Both the position numbers and the translations under genes were made by a program. Below, in pieces: positions 1-7,260 of a DNA stretch of 12,634 nt. The stretch comes from CF-118 sp035689345 (GTDB lineage Bacteria; Chloroflexota; Dormibacteria; Dormibacterales; Dormibacteraceae), in assembly GCA_035689345.1 (NCBI GenBank), contig DASSLR010000065.1, positions 1 to 12,634 on the forward strand, read 5' to 3'. Positions within the stretch are counted from its first letter, which is position 1, and every line of letters begins with the position of its first letter. The notes under the pieces were generated by a model. The model was not told where the DNA came from, did no database searches, and saw only the letters and a list, made by a program, of their open reading frames with translations.

Positions 1-1740
1 TCGCCGGAAACGTGGACGTGGGATGGCACGACGTGGACTCAGCAGCACCCGGCCCACACGCCGCCCACCCGCACCGAGCCCGCGATGGCCACCGATCCGG
101 CGCGTGGTGGCGTCGTTCTCGTGGGCGGCACCGAAAAGGGAGACATGAGCGACGTGTGGGCGTGGAACGGCAGCGACTGGGTCGAAGTGCTGGCCGACCA
201 GGGACCCATATTCGGCTCCGCCCACGCCCTCCGCGTCTCGCCCAAGGACGGATCGATCGTCGTCGCGGGCAACGTCGGCGCGTTCCAGTTCGGCAACGGC
301 GCGTGGACCTCGCTCGGAGTCCCGTGGCCGCAGCCCGGTGTGGGCTACGTCGGCAATGTCGTTTTCGACGTGGGCGGCAACGGCCTCGACGGCTTCGTCA
401 GGTTCAGCGACGTGGGCGAGACGTGGGCGTGGCGCCCAGGCCTTGACTCGGTCTGGCGCAAGCTCGCGCCCAGCTGCTCGCCGCCCGCGCGCTGGCGCAA
501 CGGGGAGCGGCCGGCCATGGCGTACGACGAATGGCGCGACTTGGTCGTCCTGTTCGGCGGGTTTGATCGCAACGACACCTGGACGTTCGACGGCCGCACC
601 TGGGCGCCCGCCGCGGGCACGGTTGCCCCGCCGCCCACGCCGAGCCCGTCGCCCGCGGCCGGAGCCGGCTCCTGGGCGACCCTGGCCGGCCTCGCCACCG
701 GCCGCATCGACCAGACCGCCACAGTCCTGAGTGACGGCCGAGTCCTGGTCGTCGGCGGCAGCAGGGAGTCCGAGGCGAATCAGCTCGCGACTGTCGAGAT
801 CTTCGATCCCAGAACCAATACGTGGTCGGCGGCGGCGTCGATGGCGTACCCACGGGCGCGTCATACCGCGACGCTGCTCGCCGACGGCCGTGTCCTGGTC
901 GCCGGCGGCCTCGGGCCGGGCCGCGGCAACGCCGAGATCTACGACCCGGCCACCAACCGGTGGTCGCCGGCGGGCAACCTGGTCAGCCCGCGGGCCAACC
1001 AGGCCGCCGTTCTCCTTGGCGACGGCACTGTGCTCGTGATGGGCGGCAGGCAGCCAGGACGTCCTCTCGGCTCGGCCGAGATCTTCGATCCGAAGACGAA
1101 CAGGTGGACCGCGACCGCCGCGCTTTCCGTGCCGCGCGACCGGCCGCAGGCGATCGCGCTCGCGGACGGACGAGTTCTGCTCACCGGTGGCGTGACGGTG
1201 GACACGGGCGGCTCCCTCGACGCGTCGGTGTTGTTCGGCAGCCCGCTCGCCACCACCGAGATCTACGACCCGGCCGCGAAATCATGGTCGGCCGGACCGG
1301 CGATGTCGATCGGGCGCGTCGGCCACGCGATGGTTCTGCTGAAAGACCGCCGGGTTTTCGTGACCGGCGGGACGCGCGATCCGGCGCCGGCCGAGATCCT
1401 CGACGTTCAAGCCGGCACGTGGTCGAGCGGGATTGCGGTCTCGCCACGAATCGCGCCGGTGATCGGCGTGCTCCCTGGCGGCCGTGTCGTCGTCGCGGGC
1501 GGCCTCGTCGAGAGATACGACCCGGCCACCGTGCAGTCGACCGGCTACACCCCAGTCCTGCTCGACACGGTCGACCTCTTCGATCCGGTCAGCGGTGCGT
1601 GGTCGGCCGGCGCGCCGATGGCGGTGGCGCGCTGGCAGGCCACCGGCTCCGTTCTGGCCGACGGACGATTCCTGGTCTGCGGCGGTGGCAACCCGCTGGC
1701 CGCCGGCAACAACGCCGTGGAGGCTTATTCGGCCAGCTAG
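1..1740 (+). CDS. Kelch-repeat beta-propeller protein, 5'-truncated by window edge
   Basis: The reading frame is open from base 1 and already encodes kelch-like sequence before the first ATG at 85 (a TWTWDGTTW strand), so the gene starts outside the window; 579 residues are visible. The C-terminal part (about residues 223-579) has seven DGRVLVxGG-type strands (near bases 733, 883, 1021, 1165, 1345, 1475, 1660) and six EIFDPxTNxW-type strands, the signature of a six- or seven-bladed kelch/galactose-oxidase propeller. A more diverged set of blades precedes it (LVGG, WAWNGSDW, LFGGF, TWTFDGRTW), separated by a Pro/Ser/Ala linker at about bases 622-668. Such propellers are usually secreted or surface-attached and bind carbohydrate or protein, but any signal peptide lies off the edge and no catalytic domain is visible. 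The function is unknown. The stop is 7 bases from the stop of the convergent chromate-resistance gene. Confidence 0.9.
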   Translation, partial: SPETWTWDGTTWTQQHPAHTPPTRTEPAMATDPARGGVVLVGGTEKGDMSDVWAWNGSDWVEVLADQGPIFGSAHALRVSPKDGSIVVAGNVGAFQFGNGAWTSLGVPWPQPGVGYVGNVVFDVGGNGLDGFVRFSDVGETWAWRPGLDSVWRKLAPSCSPPARWRNGERPAMAYDEWRDLVVLFGGFDRNDTWTFDGRTWAPAAGTVAPPPTPSPSPAAGAGSWATLAGLATGRIDQTATVLSDGRVLVVGGSRESEANQLATVEIFDPRTNTWSAAASMAYPRARHTATLLADGRVLVAGGLGPGRGNAEIYDPATNRWSPAGNLVSPRANQAAVLLGDGTVLVMGGRQPGRPLGSAEIFDPKTNRWTATAALSVPRDRPQAIALADGRVLLTGGVTVDTGGSLDASVLFGSPLATTEIYDPAAKSWSAGPAMSIGRVGHAMVLLKDRRVFVTGGTRDPAPAEILDVQAGTWSSGIAVSPRIAPVIGVLPGGRVVVAGGLVERYDPATVQSTGYTPVLLDTVDLFDPVSGAWSAGAPMAVARWQATGSVLADGRFLVCGGGNPLAAGNNAVEAYSAS

Positions 1741-1747
1741 CGCTGGG

Positions 1748-2185
1748 TCAGCCTCGGCCCACCTCCTTCTGGCACCACGCGTACAGCGCGTCGTACATGG
1801 GCGTCTCGAGCTTGATCTTCAAATGGTCGTCCTCGCCGTGGACCATCGCGAAGCCGTGCGCGATCGCCTTCAGGCCGGCCGCCTGAGGCGTGATGGCCTC
1901 GTCGGCGGAGACGTCGGCGCCGTGCACTATGAGCGCCAGGCGGTCCAGCGCGGGGTCCTTCAACCCGTACTTGAGGATGATCGACTCGAAGCTGCAGCGG
2001 CCGTCGACGTGGCCGAGCTCCACGCCGCCCACGTCATAAGGGATCGCCCCCTCGCGCTCCGCCGTGGCCACCACGTCGGAGGCCGGGACGTACAGGAACT
2101 CCGCGTCAGGGTCGATGAAGCGCCGCACCAGCCACGGGCAGGCGATTCGGTCGACGCTGGCATTTTTTCGGGTCACCCACCTCAT
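1748..2185 (-). CDS. Stand-alone ChrB C-terminal-type chromate resistance protein
   Basis: A 145-residue protein matching the chromate-resistance (ChrB C-terminal, Chrome_Resist) family: DRIACPWLVRRFIDPDAEF near the N-terminus, then GAIPYDVGGVELGH, CSFE, IVHGAD, PQAAGL and a C-terminal YDALYAWC. Full ChrB proteins are about twice as long, with an extra N-terminal domain; this is the single-domain form. In the ChrB family the protein senses chromate or supports resistance alongside the ChrA efflux pump; no chrA is in the window, so the link to chromate is by family only. The ATG at 2185 was chosen over a longer frame reaching 2302 because family similarity starts there, an AGGGAG ribosome site lies 7 bases upstream, and the longer version would overlap the divergent kinase gene. 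The conserved cysteines (IACPW, RCSFE, AWC) could bind metal or thiol, which is inference. Confidence 0.85.
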   Translation of the reverse strand: MRWVTRKNASVDRIACPWLVRRFIDPDAEFLYVPASDVVATAEREGAIPYDVGGVELGHVDGRCSFESIILKYGLKDPALDRLALIVHGADVSADEAITPQAAGLKAIAHGFAMVHGEDDHLKIKLETPMYDALYAWCQKEVGRG

Positions 2186-2192
2186 GTGCTTA

Positions 2193-2198
2193 CTCCCT
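2193..2198 (-). promoter_or_regulatory. Ribosome binding site (AGGGAG) for the ChrB-domain gene
   Basis: On the minus strand AGGGAG stands 7 bases before the ATG at 2185. It is one of the few clear Shine-Dalgarno sequences in the window and supports the shorter 145-residue start. Confidence 0.7.
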
Positions 2199-2222
2199 GT
2201 CTTTGAAATGTCGTCGATGCGG

Positions 2223-2228
2223 TATTCT
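2223..2228 (+). promoter_or_regulatory. Putative -10 element for the histidine kinase gene (possible leaderless start)
   Basis: TATTCT fits the TAnnnT -10 consensus and ends 6 bases before the ATG at 2235. Transcription would be expected to begin at or next to the A of the start codon. No Shine-Dalgarno sequence precedes that ATG. A TTGAAA lies at 2203-2208, but its 14-base spacing is short for a -35 box. This is inference from motif and spacing only. Confidence 0.4.
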
Positions 2229-2234
2229 CCGCGG

Positions 2235-3977
2235 ATGGCCTCGGTGCTGCAGGCCCTGGACCTGGTCGTCCAGGTGGCCTTTGTCGCCCTCGCGGTGTTC
2301 ACGCTAGCCGACTGGATCCGCCATCGCGACCGCCTGCGCTTGTGGCTCGTGGTGGCCCTGGTGTCGCTGTCCGGCCTGGCCGTGCTCGCGCCTGTCGCGG
2401 CGTACGTCGGGCTGCCGGGACAGCTCCAGGTGGACGCGGCGCTCGTCCTCTTCGTCCTTTCGGGTTACGCCCTGCTGATGTTCAGGGATTCGCTTCTACC
2501 GTTGGGCGTCAGGCTCCGGGCGGCCATCACGGTCTGGGTCGTCGTCGTGGCCGCGATCGGGGTCACGGCGGACCTTTCGTCCAATCCTGTAGCCAATCAG
2601 TCCGGCTATCAGGCTGCCGCGCTGGGCTTGATCGTCGCCACCTGGGTGGTCTGCGTGATCGAGCCGATCCTCCGGCTGGGCCTGGCGTCCATCGGTCGCC
2701 CGTCGGTCGAGGGCTCGCGCCTGCGTTCGCTGAGCCTCGGCTACGCGGGGCTGGTGGCGGTGATCGTCGTCAGCACCGTCGCGGCTCCGGTGGTGCAGAG
2801 CACCTCCGCGCGAATCATCACCAACGCGGTTGTGCTCCTCATCGTGCCTCTCCTCTACGCCAGCTTCGCCCCGCCGCTGTGGCTGCGCCAGCTGTGGAGC
2901 AGGCCGGAGGAGGAGTGGCTGCGCGGCGCGCTTCACGAGCTCCTGCTCTACAGCCCAGACCGCCCGACCCTGGCGGCGCGGGCGCTCGCCGGTGGAGCGC
3001 GTATGGTCGGTGCGCCCGCCGGATTCATCGAGGACGCCGATGGCTCCATCCTTGCCGCCCACGGCCTGACGAAGAAGGAAGCCCTTGAGATCGCGGCCAA
3101 ACCGCACGGTGGGCATTCGACCCTTCGCATCCCCCTCGACCTCACCGGAGGCCAGGGCATGATCACCATCCTCTCCGGGCCGATCACGCCGCTCTTCGGC
3201 GACTGGGAGATCTCGCGCCTACGCGGCTTCGCCGTGAGCATCACCGCCGGCCTTGATCGTGTGTCGGCCACGGCCCGCATCGCGGCGCTCGAAAAGGCCA
3301 AGACGGAATTCCTGGACTTCGCATCACACGAGCTGCGCGGCCCGATGACGGTCATCAAGGGCTACCTCACGATGATCGGTGCAGGCTCGCTCGGCGACGT
3401 GCCCCCCAAGGCGGCGGCGGTCGTGCCGCTCCTCATCGCCAAGGCCGACGAGGTCAACTCCATGCTCGAGCAGATGATCGAAACCTCACGCCTCGAGGAG
3501 GGACGACTGGCCCTGAAGAAGGAGCGCAGCGACATCGCCGAGCTCACCGAGGAGGCGTTGCAGAACCTCGGTCCCCTCGTGTCGGACCACGAGGTCGACG
3601 TCCATCGGCCCCCGCAACCGCTGTGGGCGGACGTCGACCCTGACCGGTTCCAGATCGTGATTCGCAACCTCGTCACCAACGCGGTCAAGTACTCGCCGTC
3701 CGGCACTCCCGTCGCCATCGCGGTAAGTCGGCAGAACGACCACGCCCGCATCTCCGTCAAGGACAGCGGCATCGGCATCGACAAGGAGGACCAGCGCAAC
3801 CTGTTCACGCGATTCGGCCGCATCGAATCGCAGGCCACGGCACGCACGCCTGGCGCGGGTCTCGGTCTGTGGCTTTCGCGCGAGATCGCGCGTATGCATG
3901 ATGGAGACCTCACCGTCGAATCCGAGCCCGGCAAGGGCAGCACCTTCACGCTGGAGATCCCCCTGCATTCCGACTGA
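2235..3977 (+). CDS. Membrane sensor histidine kinase, 7 TM + GAF-like + HisKA/HATPase
   Basis: A 580-residue sensor kinase. Seven hydrophobic segments lie at about residues 10-27, 34-58, 66-83, 90-112, 124-146, 165-186 and 193-211. A GAF-like cytoplasmic region follows (about 225-345), then the dimerisation domain with H-box ASHELRGPMTVIKGY (phosphoacceptor His365). The ATPase domain has an N-box (NLVTNAVKYSP, Asn482), G1 DSGIGID (510-516) and G2 GAGLGLWLS (540-548), so all catalytic motifs are intact. It should autophosphorylate and pass phosphate to a response regulator, but none is encoded nearby, making it an orphan kinase. The ATG at 2235 is preferred because the protein then begins directly before the first membrane helix and a TAnnnT element sits just upstream; in-frame ATGs at 2217 and 2208 are alternatives. 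The signal sensed is unknown; the seven-helix module may be the sensor. Confidence 0.92.
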   Translation: MASVLQALDLVVQVAFVALAVFTLADWIRHRDRLRLWLVVALVSLSGLAVLAPVAAYVGLPGQLQVDAALVLFVLSGYALLMFRDSLLPLGVRLRAAITVWVVVVAAIGVTADLSSNPVANQSGYQAAALGLIVATWVVCVIEPILRLGLASIGRPSVEGSRLRSLSLGYAGLVAVIVVSTVAAPVVQSTSARIITNAVVLLIVPLLYASFAPPLWLRQLWSRPEEEWLRGALHELLLYSPDRPTLAARALAGGARMVGAPAGFIEDADGSILAAHGLTKKEALEIAAKPHGGHSTLRIPLDLTGGQGMITILSGPITPLFGDWEISRLRGFAVSITAGLDRVSATARIAALEKAKTEFLDFASHELRGPMTVIKGYLTMIGAGSLGDVPPKAAAVVPLLIAKADEVNSMLEQMIETSRLEEGRLALKKERSDIAELTEEALQNLGPLVSDHEVDVHRPPQPLWADVDPDRFQIVIRNLVTNAVKYSPSGTPVAIAVSRQNDHARISVKDSGIGIDKEDQRNLFTRFGRIESQATARTPGAGLGLWLSREIARMHDGDLTVESEPGKGSTFTLEIPLHSD

Positions 3978-4878
3978 CGAGACCTCGCCCGCCGTTCGCT
4001 CCAGGTTCCGTCCGCGCAAGGCCCTAGACCTCGCGCTCACTCTCGCACCCATCGGGCCAGGGCCGTCGCTGCGTCTTCGCGGCGGGGAGGTATGGCGCGC
4101 GACCTACACGCCGCAGGGTCCCGCCACGGTCCGACTGGTGATGGCGGGCGGCGTCGTCGACGTCGACGCTTGGGGCCCCGGTGCGGCGTGGGCCGCCGAC
4201 AACGCCCCGGCGCTGTGCGGCGAGGAGGACGATGACTCAGGCTTCGAGCCCGGCCTTCCCGCGCTGGCTGACGCGAAGCGACGGCATCCCGGCCTGCGCA
4301 TACCGAAGACGCGCGCGGTCTTCGAGGCGTTGCTGCCCACGGTCATCGGTCAGAAGGTCGCGACCGACGCGGCGCACGAGTCGTATCGGAGGTTGGTCTA
4401 TCAGCTGGGTACGCGCGCGCCCGGACCGGCGCAGTTGCAGGTGCCGCCGCCGGCCTCGGTCATCGTGGAAACGCCGTACTGGGCCTTCCACCGATTCGGC
4501 ATCGAGCGCAGACGCGCGGAAGTGATCATCCGCGCCGCGCACTCCGCGCGCCGGCTCGAGGAAACGGCCTCGATGACGATGAGCGGCGCGTGGTCGCGTC
4601 TCCAGGCATTTCCCGGCGTCGGTCCGTGGACGGCGGCCAAGGTCGCGATGGTCGCGCTCGGCGATGCGGACGCAGTGCCTCTCGGCGATTACCACCTGCC
4701 GCACATGGTCGGCAACGCATTCGACGGCACGGCCCGCTCGACCGACGAGCGCATGCTCGAGCTGCTGGAGCCGTACCGCCCGCATCGAGCGCGCGTGCTG
4801 CGCCTGCTGCTGCTTGCCGGCGCATCCGCGCCACGCTTCGGACCGCGCATGCCGCTGCGCGACATCACTCAGTCGTAG
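3898..4878 (+). CDS. DNA-3-methyladenine glycosylase (AlkA-like, HhH superfamily); start uncertain
   Basis: A base-excision repair glycosylase of the helix-hairpin-helix superfamily that removes alkylated bases such as 3-methyladenine. Numbered from the ATG at 3898 (326 residues), an N-terminal AlkA-like domain carries VWRATYTPQGPATVRL (65-80). The core has LLPTVIGQKV (145-154), the hairpin LQAFPGVGPWTAAKVA (235-250) and ALGDADAVPLGDYHLP (253-268), in which Asp264 is the likely catalytic aspartate. The C-terminal ELLEPYRPHRARVLRLL and APRFGPRMPLRDI are typical of a family common in actinobacteria. Family similarity begins only around residue 36 (FRPRKALDL), and no ATG, GTG or TTG lies between 3904 and that point. 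The real start may be the ATGs at 3898/3901, overlapping the kinase gene by about 80 bases, or a non-standard codon such as ATT at 3967. The 3' end overlaps the convergent peptidase gene by 10 bases. Confidence 0.87.
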   Translation: MMETSPSNPSPARAAPSRWRSPCIPTDETSPAVRSRFRPRKALDLALTLAPIGPGPSLRLRGGEVWRATYTPQGPATVRLVMAGGVVDVDAWGPGAAWAADNAPALCGEEDDDSGFEPGLPALADAKRRHPGLRIPKTRAVFEALLPTVIGQKVATDAAHESYRRLVYQLGTRAPGPAQLQVPPPASVIVETPYWAFHRFGIERRRAEVIIRAAHSARRLEETASMTMSGAWSRLQAFPGVGPWTAAKVAMVALGDADAVPLGDYHLPHMVGNAFDGTARSTDERMLELLEPYRPHRARVLRLLLLAGASAPRFGPRMPLRDITQS

Positions 4879-6575
4879 AGCTTTTCGAGCTGCTCCTCGA
4901 CGACTGACGCCAGCTCCTTCATGCCGCTCGAATCGAAGACGAGCCGCGCGCCCGCCGCGGCGTAGAGGTCGGGCAAGCGCTCGGTGGCCCCAAGTGCCAG
5001 CGCCGAGCGGTAGTTGCGCACAGCGTTCAGCCGGTCGCCGAGGCTGTTGCGCCACACCTGCAGCGCGCCAAGCTGGGCGATGCCGTACTCGATGTAGTAG
5101 AAAGGATTGGCGAAGAAGTGCGGCTGCTGGTACCAGCGCGCGATGCGCTCGCGGTCCAGCCCGCTCCAGTCGACCACGTCGCTCTCGAACCGGCGGCGGA
5201 GCTCGAGCCATTTCTGGTCTCGCGCGTCAGCATCGGCGCCGGCCTCCTCTGTGTAGATCCAGTGCTGGAATGCGTCGACCGAAGCGCAGTGCGGGAAGAA
5301 GAGGATCACGCCCTCGAGTAGCTCGCGGATCGATCGCCTGGCCTCCTCGGCCGAGTAGTAGCCACCGTTGTCGCTGGTGATGTAGGGCGAGGTGAGCAGC
5401 TCCATGCTCATCGAAGCAACCTCGGCCATCTCCGAACCCGGGTGGCGCTGAAAGACCAGCGGCAGCCGAGAGGCCTCGAAGCCATGGAACGCGTGGCCCG
5501 CCTCGTGCACGAGCGTCTTCACGTCATCGTCGATGCCGACCGCGTTCATGAAGATCAGCGGCATCTTGCGGAACGGCAGCGTCCAGGAGTAGCCGCCGGG
5601 CGCCTTGCCCTTGCGGTTCTCCAGGTCGAGCAATCCGGCGGCGGCCATTGAGTTGATGTAGCCGCGGAAATCGGGGTCGACGTGGGCGACCACGTCTGAG
5701 GTGCGCTCGATGAACTCGCGCACGTCGCCGAACGGCTTGAGCGCCGGCCGCCCGAGCGGATCGACTGTCGTGTCCCACGGCCGCAACGCCTCGACGCCCA
5801 TCTCATCCTTGCGCCGCTTCTGGATGCGTCCGCACGCCGGGCGCATGACCTCCTCGACCGCCGCGTGGAATCGCATGCAATCGTCAGGCGTGTAGTCGAA
5901 ACGGTTCTTCTCGCGATGGATGAAGTCGCGGTAGTTGGCGAAACCCGCGTTGCGCCCGACCTGCTGCCGAAGCTCCAGCATGCGGTCGAAGATGCCGGCG
6001 AGGACGTCGCGCTGGTCGAGGAACGGCTGCGCTCGCAGCTTGAAGGCCCGCTCGCGCACCGCCCGGTCCTGTGACTCCAGAAACGGAAGCAGCTGGGCGG
6101 GCGTCTTCTGCTCGCCGTCCCAGTCGACGGTCATCGCGCCGTTGACCTTGGCCCATTCCGTCTCGAGCTTCGCGACCTCCGAGAACAGCGGGACGTTCTC
6201 GTCGCGGAAGAGCTCGACCTGGTTGCGAAACCGCTCGACCGCGGTCTTCAAGCCGGGCCGGTCGTAGCCCATGTCGACGAGTCGTTTCTGCAGTCCGGCC
6301 CGCGCCTGCAGCGATTTCGGCTCGATCTCGCTGCCGAAGCGCAGCTGCGCTTCCTCGAGCTGCGGGTCGGCTGTGTTGCACGTGTAGGCGAAGTACGCCA
6401 GCGCCGAAGCCTCTTCGATCAGCGCTTCCAGGTGCGACCAGTTCGTGAGCCATTCTTCGACGTTCGTCTCGTCGAGCGGCTCGGAGGCGAGCTGCTGGTA
6501 GTAGGGCTCGATGTCCGCCCACTTCGCCTGGCGAAACACGTCCGCCGAGTCGGGCAGAAGGAGGTTCACCGTCAC
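4869..6575 (-). CDS. M3-family zinc metallopeptidase (oligoendopeptidase F-like)
   Basis: From a GTG at 6575 this encodes 568 residues, a usual length for M3 oligoendopeptidases. The zinc motif HEAGH lies at residues 357-361, preceded by DDVKTLV and followed by HGFEAS. The third metal ligand is probably the Glu of AEVASMSMELL (about residue 386), 29 residues after the first His. The C-terminus contains FYYIEYGIAQLGALQVW, a YxxEYGIA-type segment of the family that helps bind peptide. The enzyme should cut short peptides in the cytoplasm; no signal peptide is seen. The frame runs open to 6662 but the added sequence is not family-like and would run into the divergent kinase gene; GTGs at 6575 or 6569 sit right before the conserved DSADVFRQAKWADIEPYYQQL region. 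A TACCAT hexamer ends 8 bases before the 6575 GTG, fitting a leaderless message. The 3' end overlaps the glycosylase gene by 10 bases. Confidence 0.92.
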   Translation of the reverse strand: MTVNLLLPDSADVFRQAKWADIEPYYQQLASEPLDETNVEEWLTNWSHLEALIEEASALAYFAYTCNTADPQLEEAQLRFGSEIEPKSLQARAGLQKRLVDMGYDRPGLKTAVERFRNQVELFRDENVPLFSEVAKLETEWAKVNGAMTVDWDGEQKTPAQLLPFLESQDRAVRERAFKLRAQPFLDQRDVLAGIFDRMLELRQQVGRNAGFANYRDFIHREKNRFDYTPDDCMRFHAAVEEVMRPACGRIQKRRKDEMGVEALRPWDTTVDPLGRPALKPFGDVREFIERTSDVVAHVDPDFRGYINSMAAAGLLDLENRKGKAPGGYSWTLPFRKMPLIFMNAVGIDDDVKTLVHEAGHAFHGFEASRLPLVFQRHPGSEMAEVASMSMELLTSPYITSDNGGYYSAEEARRSIRELLEGVILFFPHCASVDAFQHWIYTEEAGADADARDQKWLELRRRFESDVVDWSGLDRERIARWYQQPHFFANPFYYIEYGIAQLGALQVWRNSLGDRLNAVRNYRSALALGATERLPDLYAAAGARLVFDSSGMKELASVVEEQLEKLYD

Positions 6576-6583
6576 CGCTGCCG

Positions 6584-6589
6584 ATGGTA
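6584..6589 (-). promoter_or_regulatory. Putative -10 element (TACCAT) for the M3 peptidase gene
   Basis: Read on the minus strand, TACCAT matches TAnnnT and ends 8 bases before the GTG at 6575, which has no Shine-Dalgarno sequence. The position fits transcription starting at the start codon. No convincing -35 box was found. Confidence 0.4.
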
Positions 6590-6593
6590 CAGG
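6588..6593 (+). promoter_or_regulatory. Weak -10-like element (TACAGG) for the phosphotransferase gene
   Basis: TACAGG lies 7 bases before the ATG at 6601 and overlaps the opposing TACCAT element by two bases. It lacks the conserved final T. The AGG it contains could instead act as a poor ribosome site 7 bases before the ATG. A TTCACC at 6565-6570, 17 bases upstream, is a possible weak -35. Evidence is thin. Confidence 0.2.
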
Positions 6594-6600
6594 TATCGCG

Positions 6601-7260
6601 ATGGACTCCTCGACCGGCATGCGGATGCCCGACCAGGTGGTCGCCGCCGCGCGCGGCGCCATCGGCGGCGGCGCGTTTCGGCACGAGTTCGCATGGATGA
6701 GCTGGGCGGGAACGGTGTGGCGGCTCGAGGGCGATTCAGGAGTGGTCTACGTGAAGAGGGCGGCCGATCTGAAAGACGAAAAGGTTCGCCTCGAGTGGCT
6801 GCGCGGTCGCTGGCCGGTGCCCGAGCTGATCGGCCTCTACCACGGCTTTGGCGACGACTGGTTGCTGACGCACGCGGTGCGCGGAGTACCCCTGAACGAC
6901 AGATCGATCAAGTGGGACGGCAGCACCATGGCCAGGCGGCTGGGCGAAATCCTGCGCGAGCTGCATGCCGTCGACGCGACCGACTGCCCGTTCGGCGGCC
7001 CGCCGCAGCCAGGCGAGGTGCTGGTGCACGGCGACTACTGCTCGCCTAACGTGCTGGTCGAGGACGGCAGGCTGTCGGCACTGGTCGACGTCGGCCGGGC
7101 TCGCGTCGACAGCCCCGCGGTCGATTTCGCCGCGGCCATCTGGAGCCTGCAGTACAACTACGGGCCCGGCTTCGCCCCTGAATTCCTGGAGGCGTACGGC
7201 GTGCCCTCGATGTCGGACCGGGAGATCGAAAAGCTTCGGCGCTCGTATTCGCGCCGCTAG
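6601..7260 (+). CDS. Compact aminoglycoside-phosphotransferase-fold kinase (APH family)
   Basis: A 219-residue protein with the APH/choline-kinase fold. Visible elements are a small N-lobe ending in GVVYVKRA (Lys52 as the ATP-phosphate lysine, Glu65 as a candidate partner), the hinge-like DWLLTHAVRGVPLND (86-100), the catalytic Brenner motif VHGDYCSPN (His143, Asp145, Asn150) and the metal-binding Asp163 in LVDVGR. The C-terminal SPAVDFAAAIWSLQYNYG and FLEAYG resemble APH(3') enzymes. Known APH(3') proteins are about 260-270 residues; here CPFGG (129-133) runs almost directly into the catalytic loop, so a helical segment of about 45 residues that usually forms part of the substrate pocket is missing. 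It probably phosphorylates a small hydroxyl compound; resistance to aminoglycosides should not be assumed. It is divergent from the M3 peptidase across 25 bases, and its stop shares the bases CTAG with the convergent glycosylase. Confidence 0.82.
   Translation: MDSSTGMRMPDQVVAAARGAIGGGAFRHEFAWMSWAGTVWRLEGDSGVVYVKRAADLKDEKVRLEWLRGRWPVPELIGLYHGFGDDWLLTHAVRGVPLNDRSIKWDGSTMARRLGEILRELHAVDATDCPFGGPPQPGEVLVHGDYCSPNVLVEDGRLSALVDVGRARVDSPAVDFAAAIWSLQYNYGPGFAPEFLEAYGVPSMSDREIEKLRRSYSRR

Noticed and set aside
822..1886. Long open frame overlapping the kelch gene in another frame
   Set aside because: Arg/Gly-rich translation with no family features; the kelch frame is strongly supported and this is a high-GC shadow.
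2186..2302. Longer start for the ChrB-domain gene at 2302
   Set aside because: The extra 39 residues do not resemble the family, would overlap the kinase gene, and a good AGGGAG site supports the ATG at 2185.
4237..5211. Long minus-strand frame across the glycosylase and the 3' end of the peptidase gene
   Set aside because: Its translation is Arg/Ala-rich without motifs and lies antisense to or out of frame with two clear enzymes.
5884..6684. Alternative minus-strand frame over the peptidase N-terminal half
   Set aside because: It reads as low-complexity Arg/Ala/Gly and overlaps the well-supported M3 frame.
6601..7260. Calling the APH-fold protein an aminoglycoside resistance gene
   Set aside because: The fold is shared by many small-molecule kinases and a substrate-pocket segment is missing, so resistance is not supported.
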